Source of the DNA: Herbiconiux sp. A18JL235
GTDB taxonomy: Bacteria; Actinomycetota; Actinomycetes; Actinomycetales; Microbacteriaceae
Length of the DNA stretch: 64,000 nt
Assembly: GCF_040939305.1 (NCBI RefSeq)
Contig: NZ_CP162511.1
Location: 1,488,001-1,552,000 of the forward strand
Direction of reading: 5' to 3'
Part shown: piece after piece, positions 1 to 8,176 of the stretch
Numbering within the stretch: the first letter of the stretch is position 1
Layout of the letters: each line of letters opens with the position of its first letter
Position numbers and translations under genes: made by a program
Notes under the pieces: generated by a model
The model's database searches: none
What the model saw: the letters and a program-made list of their open reading frames with translations, nothing else
Told to the model about the DNA's origin: nothing

Positions 1-1433
1 ACCTCGAGCGCTTCGACGCCGCGCTGCCGTTCCGCCTCACCTCCGACCAGCAGCTGGTGGGGTCGGAGATCGCCCGCGACCTCGCGGGCGACATCCCCAT
101 GATGCGTCTGCTGCAGGGCGAGGTGGGTTCGGGCAAGACGCTCGTGGCGGTGCGCGCCATGCTCGCCGTCGCCGACTCGGGCGGGCAGTCGGCGCTGCTC
201 GCGCCCACCGAGGTGCTCGCCTCGCAGCACCTGAGGTCGATCGTGAAGGTGCTCGGCCCCGACCTCGCCGCCGAGCTGATGCCCACCCTGCACACCGGTC
301 AGCTCTCCACCGCCGAGCGCAAGAAGGCGCTGCTGCGCATGGTCTCCGGCCAGGCGAAGCTCGTGGTGGGCACGCACGCGCTGCTGTCGGAGAAGGTGCA
401 GTTCTACGACCTCGGGCTCGTGGTGGTCGACGAGCAGCACCGCTTCGGTGTGGAGCAGCGCGACACCCTCCGGCAGAAGGGTGCCACCCCGCCCCACGTG
501 CTCGTCATGACGGCGACACCCATCCCGCGCACCGTCGCGATGACGGTGTTCGGCGACCTCGACGTCTCCACCATCTCCGAGCTCCCCGCGGGCCGGCAGG
601 GCATCGAGAGCTTCAGCGTTCCGCTCGCCGAGAAGCCCGGCTGGGGGCCGCGCATCTGGCAGCGGGTCGCCGAGGAGCTCGCGCAGGGGAGGCAGGCGTT
701 CGTGGTGTGCCCTGCGATCGACCCTGCCGATCCGGTCGAGCCCGCCGACCCGGCCGAGAGGGGAGAGGGCGACGCGACCGCGGCCGCCGCCGGTGATGCT
801 GACGGCGCGACAGCTCCCGCGAAGGCGAACGTCGTCGACACCCTGGCGCAGCTGAAGGCCATGCCCCTGCTCGCCGGTCGGCGCATCGAGGCGCTCCACG
901 GGCGGATGGCGAGCGACGAGAAAGACTCCGTGATGAGGGCCTTCGCCGCCGGCGAGATCGACGTGCTGGTGGCAACGACGGTCATCGAGGTGGGCGTCGA
1001 CGTCCCCAATGCGTCGACGATGGTCGTGCTCGACGCCGACCGCTTCGGGGTGAGCCAGCTGCACCAGTTGAGAGGCCGCGTCGGCCGGGGCGGCGTGCCG
1101 GGCCTGTGCCTCCTCGTCAGCCACGCGGAGGCCGAGTCGGTCGCCAGGCAGCGGGTCGATGCGGTGGCGGCGACGCTCGACGGCTTCGAGCTCGCCGAGG
1201 TCGACCTCGAGCTGCGACGCGAGGGCGACGTGCTCGGCAGCACCCAGTCGGGCGGTCGCTCGTCACTGCGTCTGCTGCGGGTGGTCAAAGACGCCGACCT
1301 CATCCAGGAGGCGCGGGCGGCGGCCTTCGCGGTGGTGGGCGACGACCCCGGGCTCGACGAGCATCCGGCCCTCCGCGACGCCCTCGAGCGCCGTCTGCGG
1401 GAGTCGGAGCGCAGCTTCCTCGCCAAGACCTGA
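1..1433 (+). CDS. recG: ATP-dependent DNA helicase RecG, 3' part (5' end outside window)
   Basis: The reading frame is open from base 3 and runs to a TGA at 1433, giving about 476 C-terminal residues. Visible helicase motifs are Walker A GEVGSGKT (about residue 39 of the fragment), the DEQH box followed by RFG, TATPIPRT, and the QLRGRVGRG motif of superfamily 2. RecG remodels stalled replication forks and Holliday junctions. The wedge domain lies upstream of the window. An Ala/Asp/Glu/Pro-rich insertion (about bases 720-835) sits between conserved motifs and looks like a disordered linker. A GTG at 57 is internal to the frame, not the true start. Confidence 0.95.
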   Translation, partial: LERFDAALPFRLTSDQQLVGSEIARDLAGDIPMMRLLQGEVGSGKTLVAVRAMLAVADSGGQSALLAPTEVLASQHLRSIVKVLGPDLAAELMPTLHTGQLSTAERKKALLRMVSGQAKLVVGTHALLSEKVQFYDLGLVVVDEQHRFGVEQRDTLRQKGATPPHVLVMTATPIPRTVAMTVFGDLDVSTISELPAGRQGIESFSVPLAEKPGWGPRIWQRVAEELAQGRQAFVVCPAIDPADPVEPADPAERGEGDATAAAAGDADGATAPAKANVVDTLAQLKAMPLLAGRRIEALHGRMASDEKDSVMRAFAAGEIDVLVATTVIEVGVDVPNASTMVVLDADRFGVSQLHQLRGRVGRGGVPGLCLLVSHAEAESVARQRVDAVAATLDGFELAEVDLELRREGDVLGSTQSGGRSSLRLLRVVKDADLIQEARAAAFAVVGDDPGLDEHPALRDALERRLRESERSFLAKT

Positions 1434-1572
1434 TCGTCGCCGCATCCGCCTCGGGGCAATTGGGCTTCGCCGACCATTGATAAATGCGCGTCGCGGGCGC
1501 ACAGTGGATGTCAACAGGCGGAAGTCAGCGGGCGGAAGTCCGCACGGTGACCTCCGTGGAGACGAGGTGGAC

Positions 1573-2319
1573 ATGTCAATCCTGAAGCCACGACGCACGA
1601 AGCATGAAGGTCTCAGCGTCGACTCCCTCCCGGTGCTCGGTGCCGGAAAGCACCGCAGCGCCCGCTCCGGCGCCTGCTTCATGGAGTACGCCTCCTTCCT
1701 CGCCGGTGAGCGATGGAGCGACCATCCCTCCTGCACCCACGCCGGGCTCGCGCACCTCGCCCGCGCCGTGAACGACCTCACCTCGAACGAGGCGCGCGGC
1801 CGGCTGGCTCCCCTCGTGCCCGGGGTCATCGGTCTCACCAGCGACGACATCAGGCTCGACCTGCTGCTCGCCGTGCACACGGTCGCCCTCTCGCTGCCCG
1901 AGGCCCCCGTCGACAGGCAGCACGCCCTCGCCGTCGGTGCCCTGGTGTGCCGGGCGGCGCTGCTCCGCCTGCCCGACGCCGAGGCGCCCGATCACGTCGA
2001 GGCGACCGCCGCGGCTCTCGCCGAGGTCGAGGAGGCGCTCGCGGCGGCACCCGACGCCCATCGGTGGGCGGCGAGGTTCCTCGACCGCAACCTGCGCTGG
2101 CAGCGCGGCGAGATCACGCGGCGGCAGACCCAGGCGACGATCGCGATGGCCGTCGACGGGGTGCGCTCGGCCTGCGCCGACTTCCCCGACGACCGCCTCT
2201 ACGCGTTGCTCGCCTCCTCGATCGCCCTGGTCGAGAGGTTCGTCGCCGCGGAGACCGGTGCCACGAAGGCGATGCCGGCCGTGGCGGCCGAGAAGGTGCG
2301 CAGCCAGCTCGTCTCCTGA
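1573..2319 (+). CDS. Conserved hypothetical protein, 248 aa
   Basis: I do not recognise a named domain. The ATG at 1573 is chosen because GGAGACGAGG lies just upstream; the frame stays open further 5' but only as a shadow of recG. The protein is soluble, Ala/Leu-rich and predicted mainly helical, with a conserved-looking N-terminal stretch (SGACFMEYASFLAG, about residues 33-46) containing the only early cysteine. It sits between recG and coaD on the same strand, 139 bases after recG. That position among housekeeping genes suggests a vertically inherited actinobacterial gene, not cargo. Function is unknown. Confidence 0.75.
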   Translation: MSILKPRRTKHEGLSVDSLPVLGAGKHRSARSGACFMEYASFLAGERWSDHPSCTHAGLAHLARAVNDLTSNEARGRLAPLVPGVIGLTSDDIRLDLLLAVHTVALSLPEAPVDRQHALAVGALVCRAALLRLPDAEAPDHVEATAAALAEVEEALAAAPDAHRWAARFLDRNLRWQRGEITRRQTQATIAMAVDGVRSACADFPDDRLYALLASSIALVERFVAAETGATKAMPAVAAEKVRSQLVS

Positions 2320-2343
2320 CGTCATCGCCGCATCCGCCCTTGA

Positions 2344-2349
2344 TAGCCT
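2344..2349 (+). promoter_or_regulatory. Leaderless -10 box (TAGCCT) of coaD
   Basis: TAGCCT is followed by exactly six bases and then the coaD ATG at 2356. A transcript would therefore begin at or next to the start codon, and there is no Shine-Dalgarno sequence in between. The same geometry recurs before several other genes in the window. Confidence 0.6.
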
Positions 2350-2355
2350 TGGGGC

Positions 2356-2847
2356 ATGAGCAGTGTGGCCGTCGTCCCCGGTTCCTTCGACCCCATCACC
2401 CTCGGTCACCTCGACGTGATCGAGCGCGCTGCCTCGATCTTCGAGGAGGTGCACGTGGTGGTCGTGCACAATCCCGACAAGCAGGCGCTCATCCCGATCG
2501 CCCACCGGGTGTCGCTCATCGAGAAGTCGCTCGACGAGCGCGGGCTCGTCGGTGCGGGCATCGTCATCAGCTCGTGGAGCATGGGCCTGCTCGTCGACTA
2601 CTGCACCGACGTGGGCGCGACGGCGATCGTGAAGGGCATCCGCTCCCAGATCGATGTCGCGTACGAGACGCCGATGGCGATCGTCAACCGCAACCTCGCC
2701 GAGGTCGAGACCATCTTCCTGCTCCCCGACCCCGCCCACGCCCACGTCTCGAGCTCCCTCGTGCGCCAGGTCTCGGCGCTCGGCGGCGACGTGGCGCCCT
2801 ACGTGCCGGGCGTGGTGGCGGAGTTCCTCAAGCACACCGCGGACTGA
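2356..2847 (+). CDS. coaD: Phosphopantetheine adenylyltransferase
   Basis: Penultimate step of coenzyme A synthesis: 4'-phosphopantetheine plus ATP gives dephospho-CoA. The 163-residue length is normal for the family. The nucleotidyltransferase signature [12 protein letters not shown] (residues 9-20) carries the T/HxGH motif as TLGH (15-18), and the C-terminal SSSLVR (132-137) matches the ISSTxxR motif. A basic K-G-I-R patch near residue 93 fits substrate binding. It is transcribed from its own leaderless promoter and is followed after three bases by an F420-dependent oxidoreductase gene, so the genes probably form one unit with cofE. Confidence 0.96.
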   Translation: MSSVAVVPGSFDPITLGHLDVIERAASIFEEVHVVVVHNPDKQALIPIAHRVSLIEKSLDERGLVGAGIVISSWSMGLLVDYCTDVGATAIVKGIRSQIDVAYETPMAIVNRNLAEVETIFLLPDPAHAHVSSSLVRQVSALGGDVAPYVPGVVAEFLKHTAD

Positions 2848-2850
2848 CGG

Positions 2851-3852
2851 GTGGCGCGCATCCCCGTCGGCTATGCCGCGATGCTGCAGCAGTTCGCCCC
2901 GAGCGATGCCGTCGAGCTCGCGGTCTACGCCGAGAACCACGGGTTCACAGGGGTGATGGCTGCCGACCACTTCCAGCCGTGGGTGCCCAAGCAGGGGCAG
3001 GCCGCGTTCGTCTGGAACGTGCTCGCCGCGCTCGGTGAGCGCACCGACGGCGACATAGGGCCCGGCGTCACCGTGCCGAGCTTCCGCTGGCACCCCGCGA
3101 TGGTGGCGCAGGCGTCCGCCACTCTCGGGGCCATGTACCCCGGGCGGCACTGGCTCGGCATCGGCCCGGGTGAGGCGCTCAACGAACACGTCGTCGGCGG
3201 CTACTGGCCGGAGGCATCGGAGCGCATCAACCGCATGTTCGAAGCGGTCGACGTGATCAACAAGCTGTTCTCCGCATCCCTTGCAGGAAAAGACGCCAAG
3301 CACCACGGCCCGCACTTCACCCTCGAGTCGACGAGGCTCTGGACGATGCCCGAGAAGGCTCCCGAGATCCTCGTGGCGGCGGCGGGCCCGGTCACGGCGA
3401 GGCGCGCGGGGCGCACGGTCGACGGCATGATCAACCTCGGCGCGCCGCTGGAGAAGATCGCCGGTCTGTTCGCGAAGTTCGACGACGGGGCCCGCGAGGT
3501 GGGGCGCGACCCCTCCACCATGCCCAAGGTGCTGCAACTGCACCTCTCCTGGGCGCCGACCGACGAGGAGGCGCTCGCGAACGCCGTCACCGAGTGGCCG
3601 AACGGCGGCATGAGGTTTCCGAAGGCCGACATCAGGAGCCCGTTCGAGTTCGAGCAGATCGCCCGTCTCGTGCGGCCCGACGACTTCGACGGGCGGCTCA
3701 ACATCTCGAGCGATCCGGATGCGCACCGGGCCTACATCCAGCGCTTCGCCGACCTCGGTTTCGACCGCATCTACCTGCACAACGTGGGGCGCAACCAGAA
3801 GGAGTGGATCGACGTGTTCGGTCGCGACGTCATCCCGAAGCTGCACCGGTGA
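2851..3852 (+). CDS. F420-dependent LLM-class oxidoreductase, FGD-like (TIGR03557-type)
   Basis: 333-residue luciferase-like TIM barrel starting at GTG 2851. The F420/substrate residues known from F420-dependent glucose-6-phosphate dehydrogenase are present at near-identical positions: His40 and Trp44 in ADHFQPWVP, and Glu108 in GPGEALNE. This makes F420, not FMN, the probable cofactor. The substrate is not evident; glucose 6-phosphate is one possibility, but the phosphate-binding lysines cannot be confirmed by eye. The gene overlaps cofE by a GTGA junction, so a cofactor user is translationally coupled to a cofactor maker. Confidence 0.85.
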   Translation: MARIPVGYAAMLQQFAPSDAVELAVYAENHGFTGVMAADHFQPWVPKQGQAAFVWNVLAALGERTDGDIGPGVTVPSFRWHPAMVAQASATLGAMYPGRHWLGIGPGEALNEHVVGGYWPEASERINRMFEAVDVINKLFSASLAGKDAKHHGPHFTLESTRLWTMPEKAPEILVAAAGPVTARRAGRTVDGMINLGAPLEKIAGLFAKFDDGAREVGRDPSTMPKVLQLHLSWAPTDEEALANAVTEWPNGGMRFPKADIRSPFEFEQIARLVRPDDFDGRLNISSDPDAHRAYIQRFADLGFDRIYLHNVGRNQKEWIDVFGRDVIPKLHR

Positions 3853-4742
3853 GCGGGGGAGAGGGTGCCGCGCCGGTCGAGACGCACGAGGAGGGCAAAC
3901 CCGCCGGCTGGGGGCTGCGGGTCGCGGCGTTCGGGGGCATCCCCGAGATCACGGCGGGTGACGACCTCGTGGCGCTCATCGGTGACGCGGTGCTCGCCGC
4001 CGGGTTCGAGCCGCGAGACGGCGACGTCTTCGTGGTCACGAGCAAGATCGTTTCGAAGGCGGAAGGGCGCATCGTGGCCGCAGCCGACCGCGAAGACGCC
4101 ATCACCGCCGAGACGGTGCGGGTGGTGGCCACCCGGGCGCACCCCGGGGGTGTGACCCGCATCGTCGAGAACCGGCAGGGCATCGTGCAGGCGGCGGCCG
4201 GGGTGGATGCGTCGAACACGCCGGAAGGCACGGTGCTGCTGCTTCCCGTCGATCCCGATGCCTCGGCGCGGGGGCTCGCGCGCGGGCTGCGGGAGCGGTT
4301 CGGGGTGCGGCTCGGGGTGATCGTCTCCGACACGCTCGGCCGGCCGTGGCGGCAGGGGCAGATCGACCAGGCGATCGGGGCGGCGGGGGTGGCGGTGCTC
4401 GACGACCTGCGCGGCTCGCGCGACAGCTTCGGGCACCAGCTCGTCGTCACGCAGGCGGCGGTCGCCGACGAGCTGGCCTCAGCGGGCGATCTCGTGAAGG
4501 GGAAGGCGAGCGGGATGCCCGTGGCGATCGTGCGCGGGGCAGGGCACGCCGTCGTGGAGTCGCTCGACACCCCCGCCCGCGCCCTCACCCGCACCGGGCC
4601 AGGAGACATGTTCCGGCTGGGCACCGACGAGGCGCTCGCGGAAGGGCGCGCGGTGGGGTACGCCGAGGGGTACCAGGCGGGGTTCGCCGCGGGGCTCGCG
4701 GCGGCGGAGGCGGCGAGCCGCGAGCGGGGCGCGCAGGGCTGA
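3849..4742 (+). CDS. cofE: Coenzyme F420-0:L-glutamate ligase
   Basis: Adds gamma-linked glutamates to F420-0 using GTP. The GTG at 3849 overlaps the previous TGA and gives 297 residues; longer versions of this frame are shadow. Family signatures include [16 protein letters not shown] near residue 60, [18 protein letters not shown] near residue 97, and [12 protein letters not shown] near residue 160. It is a stand-alone CofE, not the two-domain FbiB of mycobacteria, since no nitroreductase domain follows. A C-terminal Ala/Gly/Glu-rich tail of about 40 residues is extra. The partner genes cofC, cofD and fbiC are elsewhere in this window. Confidence 0.93.
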   Translation: MSGGEGAAPVETHEEGKPAGWGLRVAAFGGIPEITAGDDLVALIGDAVLAAGFEPRDGDVFVVTSKIVSKAEGRIVAAADREDAITAETVRVVATRAHPGGVTRIVENRQGIVQAAAGVDASNTPEGTVLLLPVDPDASARGLARGLRERFGVRLGVIVSDTLGRPWRQGQIDQAIGAAGVAVLDDLRGSRDSFGHQLVVTQAAVADELASAGDLVKGKASGMPVAIVRGAGHAVVESLDTPARALTRTGPGDMFRLGTDEALAEGRAVGYAEGYQAGFAAGLAAAEAASRERGAQG

Positions 4743-4872
4743 GGCGGGGGAGCGGGCACGGGGCGGGCTGCCGCAGGGCCTGCCGCGCGCCGCGCGCCGG
4801 CACGCGCCCCGGCCGCACTCCTACCCGCACCTCCACCCTGCGTCTCCAGCGCCCCCCGCCGCGCCCGGCACC

Positions 4873-5670
4873 TCACCGGATGAGGCGGCTCAGCACGGTG
4901 CGCTCGCCCAGCGTCCAGCTCGTGCTGGTGAGCAGGTAGAGGCTGGCCGCCAGCGGCACGAACGCCGCGAAGGCCACGGTGAGCAGCGGGAGCCAGCTGA
5001 GCAGCCGGCCGACGCTGCCGTCGGGAGCCAGCGCGGCGAGAGCATCCGCCGTGTCCGTTCCGCGGGGGGCCGGCCGCCCGGGGGCCATCGCCGCGGAGGT
5101 CCCACCGGGCGTTGCGAGTCGCATGGAGAGACGACGCGAGAGCACGGCGACCACGGCGATGACGAGCAGCACGATCGCACCCACGACCACGCCGACCGGG
5201 TCGTCGCCACCGGTCAGCGCGGAGACGAAGCTGCGGCCGAGGGGTGCGCCGAGGAGCGTCTCGGTGAGCAGCGAGTTCGGATGGCCGTTCACCGTCGGCA
5301 GGAGGAACACGCCGTAGACGAGCGAGAGCACGGGGGCCTGGATGAGCAGGGGGAGGCAGCCCGCGAACGGCGACGCCTTCTCCTCGGCGTAGAGGGCCAT
5401 GGTCTCGCGCTGCAGGCGTTCCGGGTTCTTGGAGTGGCGGCGACGCAGCTCCTGCAGTCGGGGGGCGAGCCGCTTGCGCATCAGTTGCGCGCGCGCCTGC
5501 GACACCCCGACCGGGATGAGGGCAAGGCGTACGAGCACGGTGAGCAGCACGACGGCGGCTGCTGCGGCGCCGGCTCCGGCCACAGGGGACAGCAGCTCGG
5601 TGAGGAACTGCACGACGGCGTAGGCGCCGTCGAGCGCCGCCGCGACGGGCGGGAATTCGTAGATGTTCAT
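4873..5670 (-). CDS. YidC/Oxa1-family membrane protein insertase (paralog)
   Basis: 265-residue polytopic membrane protein. It has the YidC/Oxa1 core: a hydrophobic segment at about 30-50, the Arg/Lys-rich cytoplasmic loop with RLAPRLQELRRRH (about 70-82), an FAGCLPLLIQAPVL helix (about 102-115), and further membrane segments near 160-180 and 225-250. These insertases place proteins in the plasma membrane. The main yidC of actinobacteria lies near rnpA/oriC, so this copy is probably a second paralog. The ATG at 5670 has a good ribosome site (GAGGAG). It follows the DUF6412 gene on the same strand, a pairing I associate with actinobacteria. Confidence 0.88.
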   Translation of the reverse strand: MNIYEFPPVAAALDGAYAVVQFLTELLSPVAGAGAAAAAVVLLTVLVRLALIPVGVSQARAQLMRKRLAPRLQELRRRHSKNPERLQRETMALYAEEKASPFAGCLPLLIQAPVLSLVYGVFLLPTVNGHPNSLLTETLLGAPLGRSFVSALTGGDDPVGVVVGAIVLLVIAVVAVLSRRLSMRLATPGGTSAAMAPGRPAPRGTDTADALAALAPDGSVGRLLSWLPLLTVAFAAFVPLAASLYLLTSTSWTLGERTVLSRLIR

Positions 5671-5801
5671 GGGACTCCTCGATCAGTGACGGATGGACCG
5701 TGTGATCGCCGAGGAGATGAACGGGTGCCCGGCGCGGGCAGGCGCGCCGCGGCATCACGCACCGCGCGGTGCGGTGCGGCGTGGTGCGGTGCGGGAGTCT
5801 C

Positions 5802-6248
5802 CTAGGCGATCGCGAGGAGACGCCCGGGAGCCCTCGTGCGGGGCCGCCCCGGCGCGTCGGGCCGGGACTGGGTGATGACGGTGGGGAGGTCGTCGTCGGC
5901 CGCCTCGCAGCGTCGGGTGTGGCGGTGGCGGGTGGAGGCCGCGAGGAGCACGACGGCCAGCGCCGCAACGGCGCAGGCGGTGGTGACGACGGCGGCCAGG
6001 GCCAGGGCGGTGAGGACTCCGTCGGTACCGGTGCCGGTGCCCGCGCTGCCCGCTGCACCGACCGCACCGAGCGCGGAGAAGATCATCGCCGAGGCCGAAC
6101 CCACACTCAGCAGGCCGAGCAGCACGCTCAGCCGCCGCAGGAACGGCGACTGGTCGAACGCGCTCCACAGTCCCCGGGCGCTCACGCCGACGCCGGCCCC
6201 GGCGCTGTCGCGCTCGAGCCAGTGCGCGTCTCGCCGGAGGTGGTCCAT
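5802..6248 (-). CDS. DUF6412-like small membrane protein
   Basis: 148 residues with two predicted membrane segments (about 38-62 and 78-105). A C-terminal tail rich in Pro/Arg (QSRPDAPGRPRTRAPG) resembles the conserved ending of DUF6412 proteins. No enzymatic motif is visible. It is co-directional with, and 131 bases upstream of, the YidC paralog, so a role connected with membrane insertion is possible but inferred only from proximity. Its start has a leaderless promoter. Confidence 0.7.
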   Translation of the reverse strand: MDHLRRDAHWLERDSAGAGVGVSARGLWSAFDQSPFLRRLSVLLGLLSVGSASAMIFSALGAVGAAGSAGTGTGTDGVLTALALAAVVTTACAVAALAVVLLAASTRHRHTRRCEAADDDLPTVITQSRPDAPGRPRTRAPGRLLAIA

Positions 6249-6255
6249 ACCCGCG

Positions 6256-6261
6256 ATGCTA
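6256..6261 (-). promoter_or_regulatory. Leaderless -10 box (TAGCAT) of the DUF6412-like gene
   Basis: On the minus strand TAGCAT is followed by seven bases and the ATG at 6248. No Shine-Dalgarno sequence lies between. Confidence 0.5.
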
Positions 6262-6415
6262 TCGCGCCCGGATGGGACACCGCGCGGTGGTCGGGTGACC
6301 GCGCTCCGGCTGGGCGGTCCGCCCGGCCGGGTGATGCGCCCGCGCCGGCTGCCACGCCCGGGCCGGGTGGTGCGCTCGGGTCGACGGTGCGCTCAGGCCG
6401 GGTGTGCCGCCGGGG

Positions 6416-6829
6416 TCAGGCGGCCTTCATGTACTCGCCGGCCGGGCCGGAGCGGCGCACGAGTGCCCCGGGCGCGATGGTGCTGTCGCGCTCGACGCGC
6501 GTCTCGTCGGCCACCCCGGCGCGGGCGCCGATGCGCGAGTGGCTGCCGATGCGGGCGCCGCGCCCGATCTGTGCCCCCGCGCCGATGTGCACATTGGCCT
6601 CGATCAGCACGCCGGTGCCGATGGCGGCTCCACTCTCGACCCAACTGCCGGGGCCGATGCTGGCCCGCGGGCCGACGCGCGCTCCGGTCTCCACGTACGA
6701 ACTCGGGTCGACGAACGCACTCGGGTCGACCTCGGAGCCCACGGCCACGAAGCCCTTGCCGTTGGGGTGGCGGCGATACCGCGACACCTCGCCGCGTTCG
6801 CCCTCGATCTCATGGAATGTTCTGCTCAC
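6416..6829 (-). CDS. Left-handed beta-helix (hexapeptide-repeat) protein, acyltransferase-like
   Basis: 137 residues from GTG 6829. From about residue 30 to 130 the chain shows repeated hexads of the [LIV]Gxxxx type (for example IGPGSW, IGTGVL, IGAGAQ, IGRGAR, IGSHSR), diagnostic of the left-handed beta helix of bacterial acyltransferases and gamma-carbonic-anhydrase-like proteins. It is shorter than typical acetyltransferases and lacks an obvious catalytic His motif, so substrate and activity are unassigned. It stands alone, divergent from the next membrane-protein gene across a gap holding a LexA-like palindrome. Confidence 0.75.
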   Translation of the reverse strand: MSRTFHEIEGERGEVSRYRRHPNGKGFVAVGSEVDPSAFVDPSSYVETGARVGPRASIGPGSWVESGAAIGTGVLIEANVHIGAGAQIGRGARIGSHSRIGARAGVADETRVERDSTIAPGALVRRSGPAGEYMKAA

Positions 6830-6871
6830 GTTCGAGACAACATCGCATGCATCCGTATCATTCCCGGAAAA

Positions 6872-6885
6872 AGAACGATCGTTCT
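6872..6885. promoter_or_regulatory. 14-bp perfect palindrome matching the actinobacterial LexA (SOS) box
   Basis: AGAACGATCGTTCT contains GAAC-n4-GTTC, the core of the actinobacterial/Gram-positive SOS box. It lies in the divergent gap, 43 bases before the hexapeptide-protein start (6829) and 87 before the membrane-protein start (6972). Binding by LexA is inferred. A 12-14 bp palindrome can occur by chance, and neither neighbour is an obvious DNA-repair gene. Confidence 0.4.
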
Positions 6886-6971
6886 GGATTCACCCCGCCC
6901 CGCCCGCTTGACACCTGTCCCGTCGTCGCGAAGGCTGGAACACGCGAGAACGACACATGTCGGGAGGTGAG

Positions 6972-7430
6972 ATGGTGCCGACGCAACCGCAGACGGCGCT
7001 CGCGCCGACCTCCACGGAGTCTCCGCGACGTCGACGACTGGTGGTCGTGACCGCGATCTCGGCGGCGGCCTACGCCGTCTTCTCCCAGGCCTCGATGGGC
7101 CGCTGCCCCGGTGGCGGTTCAGACGCGACGGGCCTCGGCGAGGGATGCATCTCGGTCACGCTCTCCCCGAGCCCCCTGGTGTTCCTGGCGATGGCGTCGA
7201 TCCTCCTCGTCGCCCTCGCTCGCATCGCCCGGCGAGCTTCAGACGCGAGCGTCGCCGAGCGCCTCGGCGATCGAGCGGCCGCCGCCATCGGGCTTCTCGC
7301 GGTCGTTTCGCTCGCGGTCTGTTATCTCTGGTGGGCCACCGACCCGACCGCGGGGTGGTCTCCTGGCGAGCCGTTCTCCACCCTGCTGCCGTTCCCCTTC
7401 GCCAGCGTCGACATCGAGATCACCCGCTGA
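6972..7430 (+). CDS. Hypothetical membrane protein
   Basis: 152 residues from ATG 6972, chosen because GGGAGG lies four bases upstream; the alternative ATG at 6957 would itself contain that ribosome site. A basic, Pro/Ser/Thr-rich N-terminus is followed by predicted membrane segments at about 25-43, 70-90 and 110-128. Between the first two lies an extracellular-type loop with two cysteines (RCPGGG and GEGCIS) that could form a disulfide. No family is recognised. Confidence 0.6.
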   Translation: MVPTQPQTALAPTSTESPRRRRLVVVTAISAAAYAVFSQASMGRCPGGGSDATGLGEGCISVTLSPSPLVFLAMASILLVALARIARRASDASVAERLGDRAAAAIGLLAVVSLAVCYLWWATDPTAGWSPGEPFSTLLPFPFASVDIEITR

Positions 7431-7445
7431 GCGCATCGGTCCCCG

Positions 7446-7482
7446 CCGCCCGTGCACGATGACCCCACCGCCCGTGCACGAT
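7446..7482. repeat. Two 15-bp direct repeats upstream of cofC
   Basis: CCGCCCGTGCACGAT occurs at 7446-7460 and again at 7468-7482, exactly 22 bp apart (two helical turns). Each contains the palindrome GTGCAC. The second copy overlaps the -10 region of cofC, so the pair could be a repressor-binding site. No regulator can be assigned. Confidence 0.5.
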
Positions 7483-7485
7483 AAT
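7480..7485 (+). promoter_or_regulatory. -10 box (GATAAT) of cofC, leaderless geometry
   Basis: GATAAT is followed by seven bases and the GTG start of cofC at 7493. It overlaps the end of the second 15-bp direct repeat. Confidence 0.5.
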
Positions 7486-7492
7486 CGGGACG

Positions 7493-8176
7493 GTGAGTGA
7501 TGCGGCAGCGGTGTGGACGGTCGTCGTGCCGGTGAAGGGAACCCCCGCCGGGAAGAGCCGGATGTCGCCCGGCGTCGACAGCGCTCTCCGCGCCCTCCTC
7601 GCCGAGGCCTTCGCCCTCGACACCCTCGCCGCCGTGCGTGACACGCCCTCCGTGGGCCGGCTGATCGTCGTCACCGATCCGGAGGCCGGCCCTGCCACCG
7701 CGCGGCGAGCCACTGCGCTCAGGATCCCCGACGTCGAGATCGTCCCCGATCCGGGCAGCGGCCTCAATGCCGCCGTCATCGCGGGCCTGGGGGCAGCGGG
7801 CGACGCGCACCGAGCCGTGCTGCTCGGCGACCTGCCGGCGCTCGTGCCGCACGACCTGGAGGAGGCCCTTGCCGCAGCGGAGACGCATCCGCTCGCCGTC
7901 GTCCCCGATGCGCAGGGCACGGGGACAACTCTCGTCACGGCGCGACCCGGAGCCGTGCTGATACCGCGATTCGGGGCAGGATCAGCGCGCCGGCACCGCG
8001 AGGCGGGGCATGTCGTGCTCGACGTTCCGGCCGACTCGACGCTCCGGCTCGACGTCGACACGGAGGCCGATCTCGCCGAGGCGGTCGCCCGGGGTGTCGG
8101 TGCCCACACCCGTCGCGCGCTCGCACCCGCGGAGCTCAGCCCTCCAGCAGTGCGTGCGCCGTCGCCTCGTCGATGA
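7493..8176 (+). CDS. cofC: 2-phospho-L-lactate guanylyltransferase (F420 synthesis)
   Basis: 227-residue nucleotidyltransferase that activates phospholactate (or phosphoenolpyruvate, as shown for mycobacterial FbiD) with GTP for transfer to FO by CofD. The N-terminus VVPVKGTPAGKSRMSP (about residues 10-25) is the CofC form of the GT-A nucleotide-binding loop. GDLPAL near residue 110 gives the metal-binding aspartate. The 3' end overlaps the convergent SorC-type gene by 41 bases, so the two transcripts would be antisense to each other. Confidence 0.92.
   Translation: MSDAAAVWTVVVPVKGTPAGKSRMSPGVDSALRALLAEAFALDTLAAVRDTPSVGRLIVVTDPEAGPATARRATALRIPDVEIVPDPGSGLNAAVIAGLGAAGDAHRAVLLGDLPALVPHDLEEALAAAETHPLAVVPDAQGTGTTLVTARPGAVLIPRFGAGSARRHREAGHVVLDVPADSTLRLDVDTEADLAEAVARGVGAHTRRALAPAELSPPAVRAPSPRR

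Noticed and set aside
1576..3846. 756-codon open frame on the minus strand
   Set aside because: It is antisense to coaD and two other well-supported genes, and its translation is Arg/His/Val-rich without motifs, as expected from GC-rich mirror frames.
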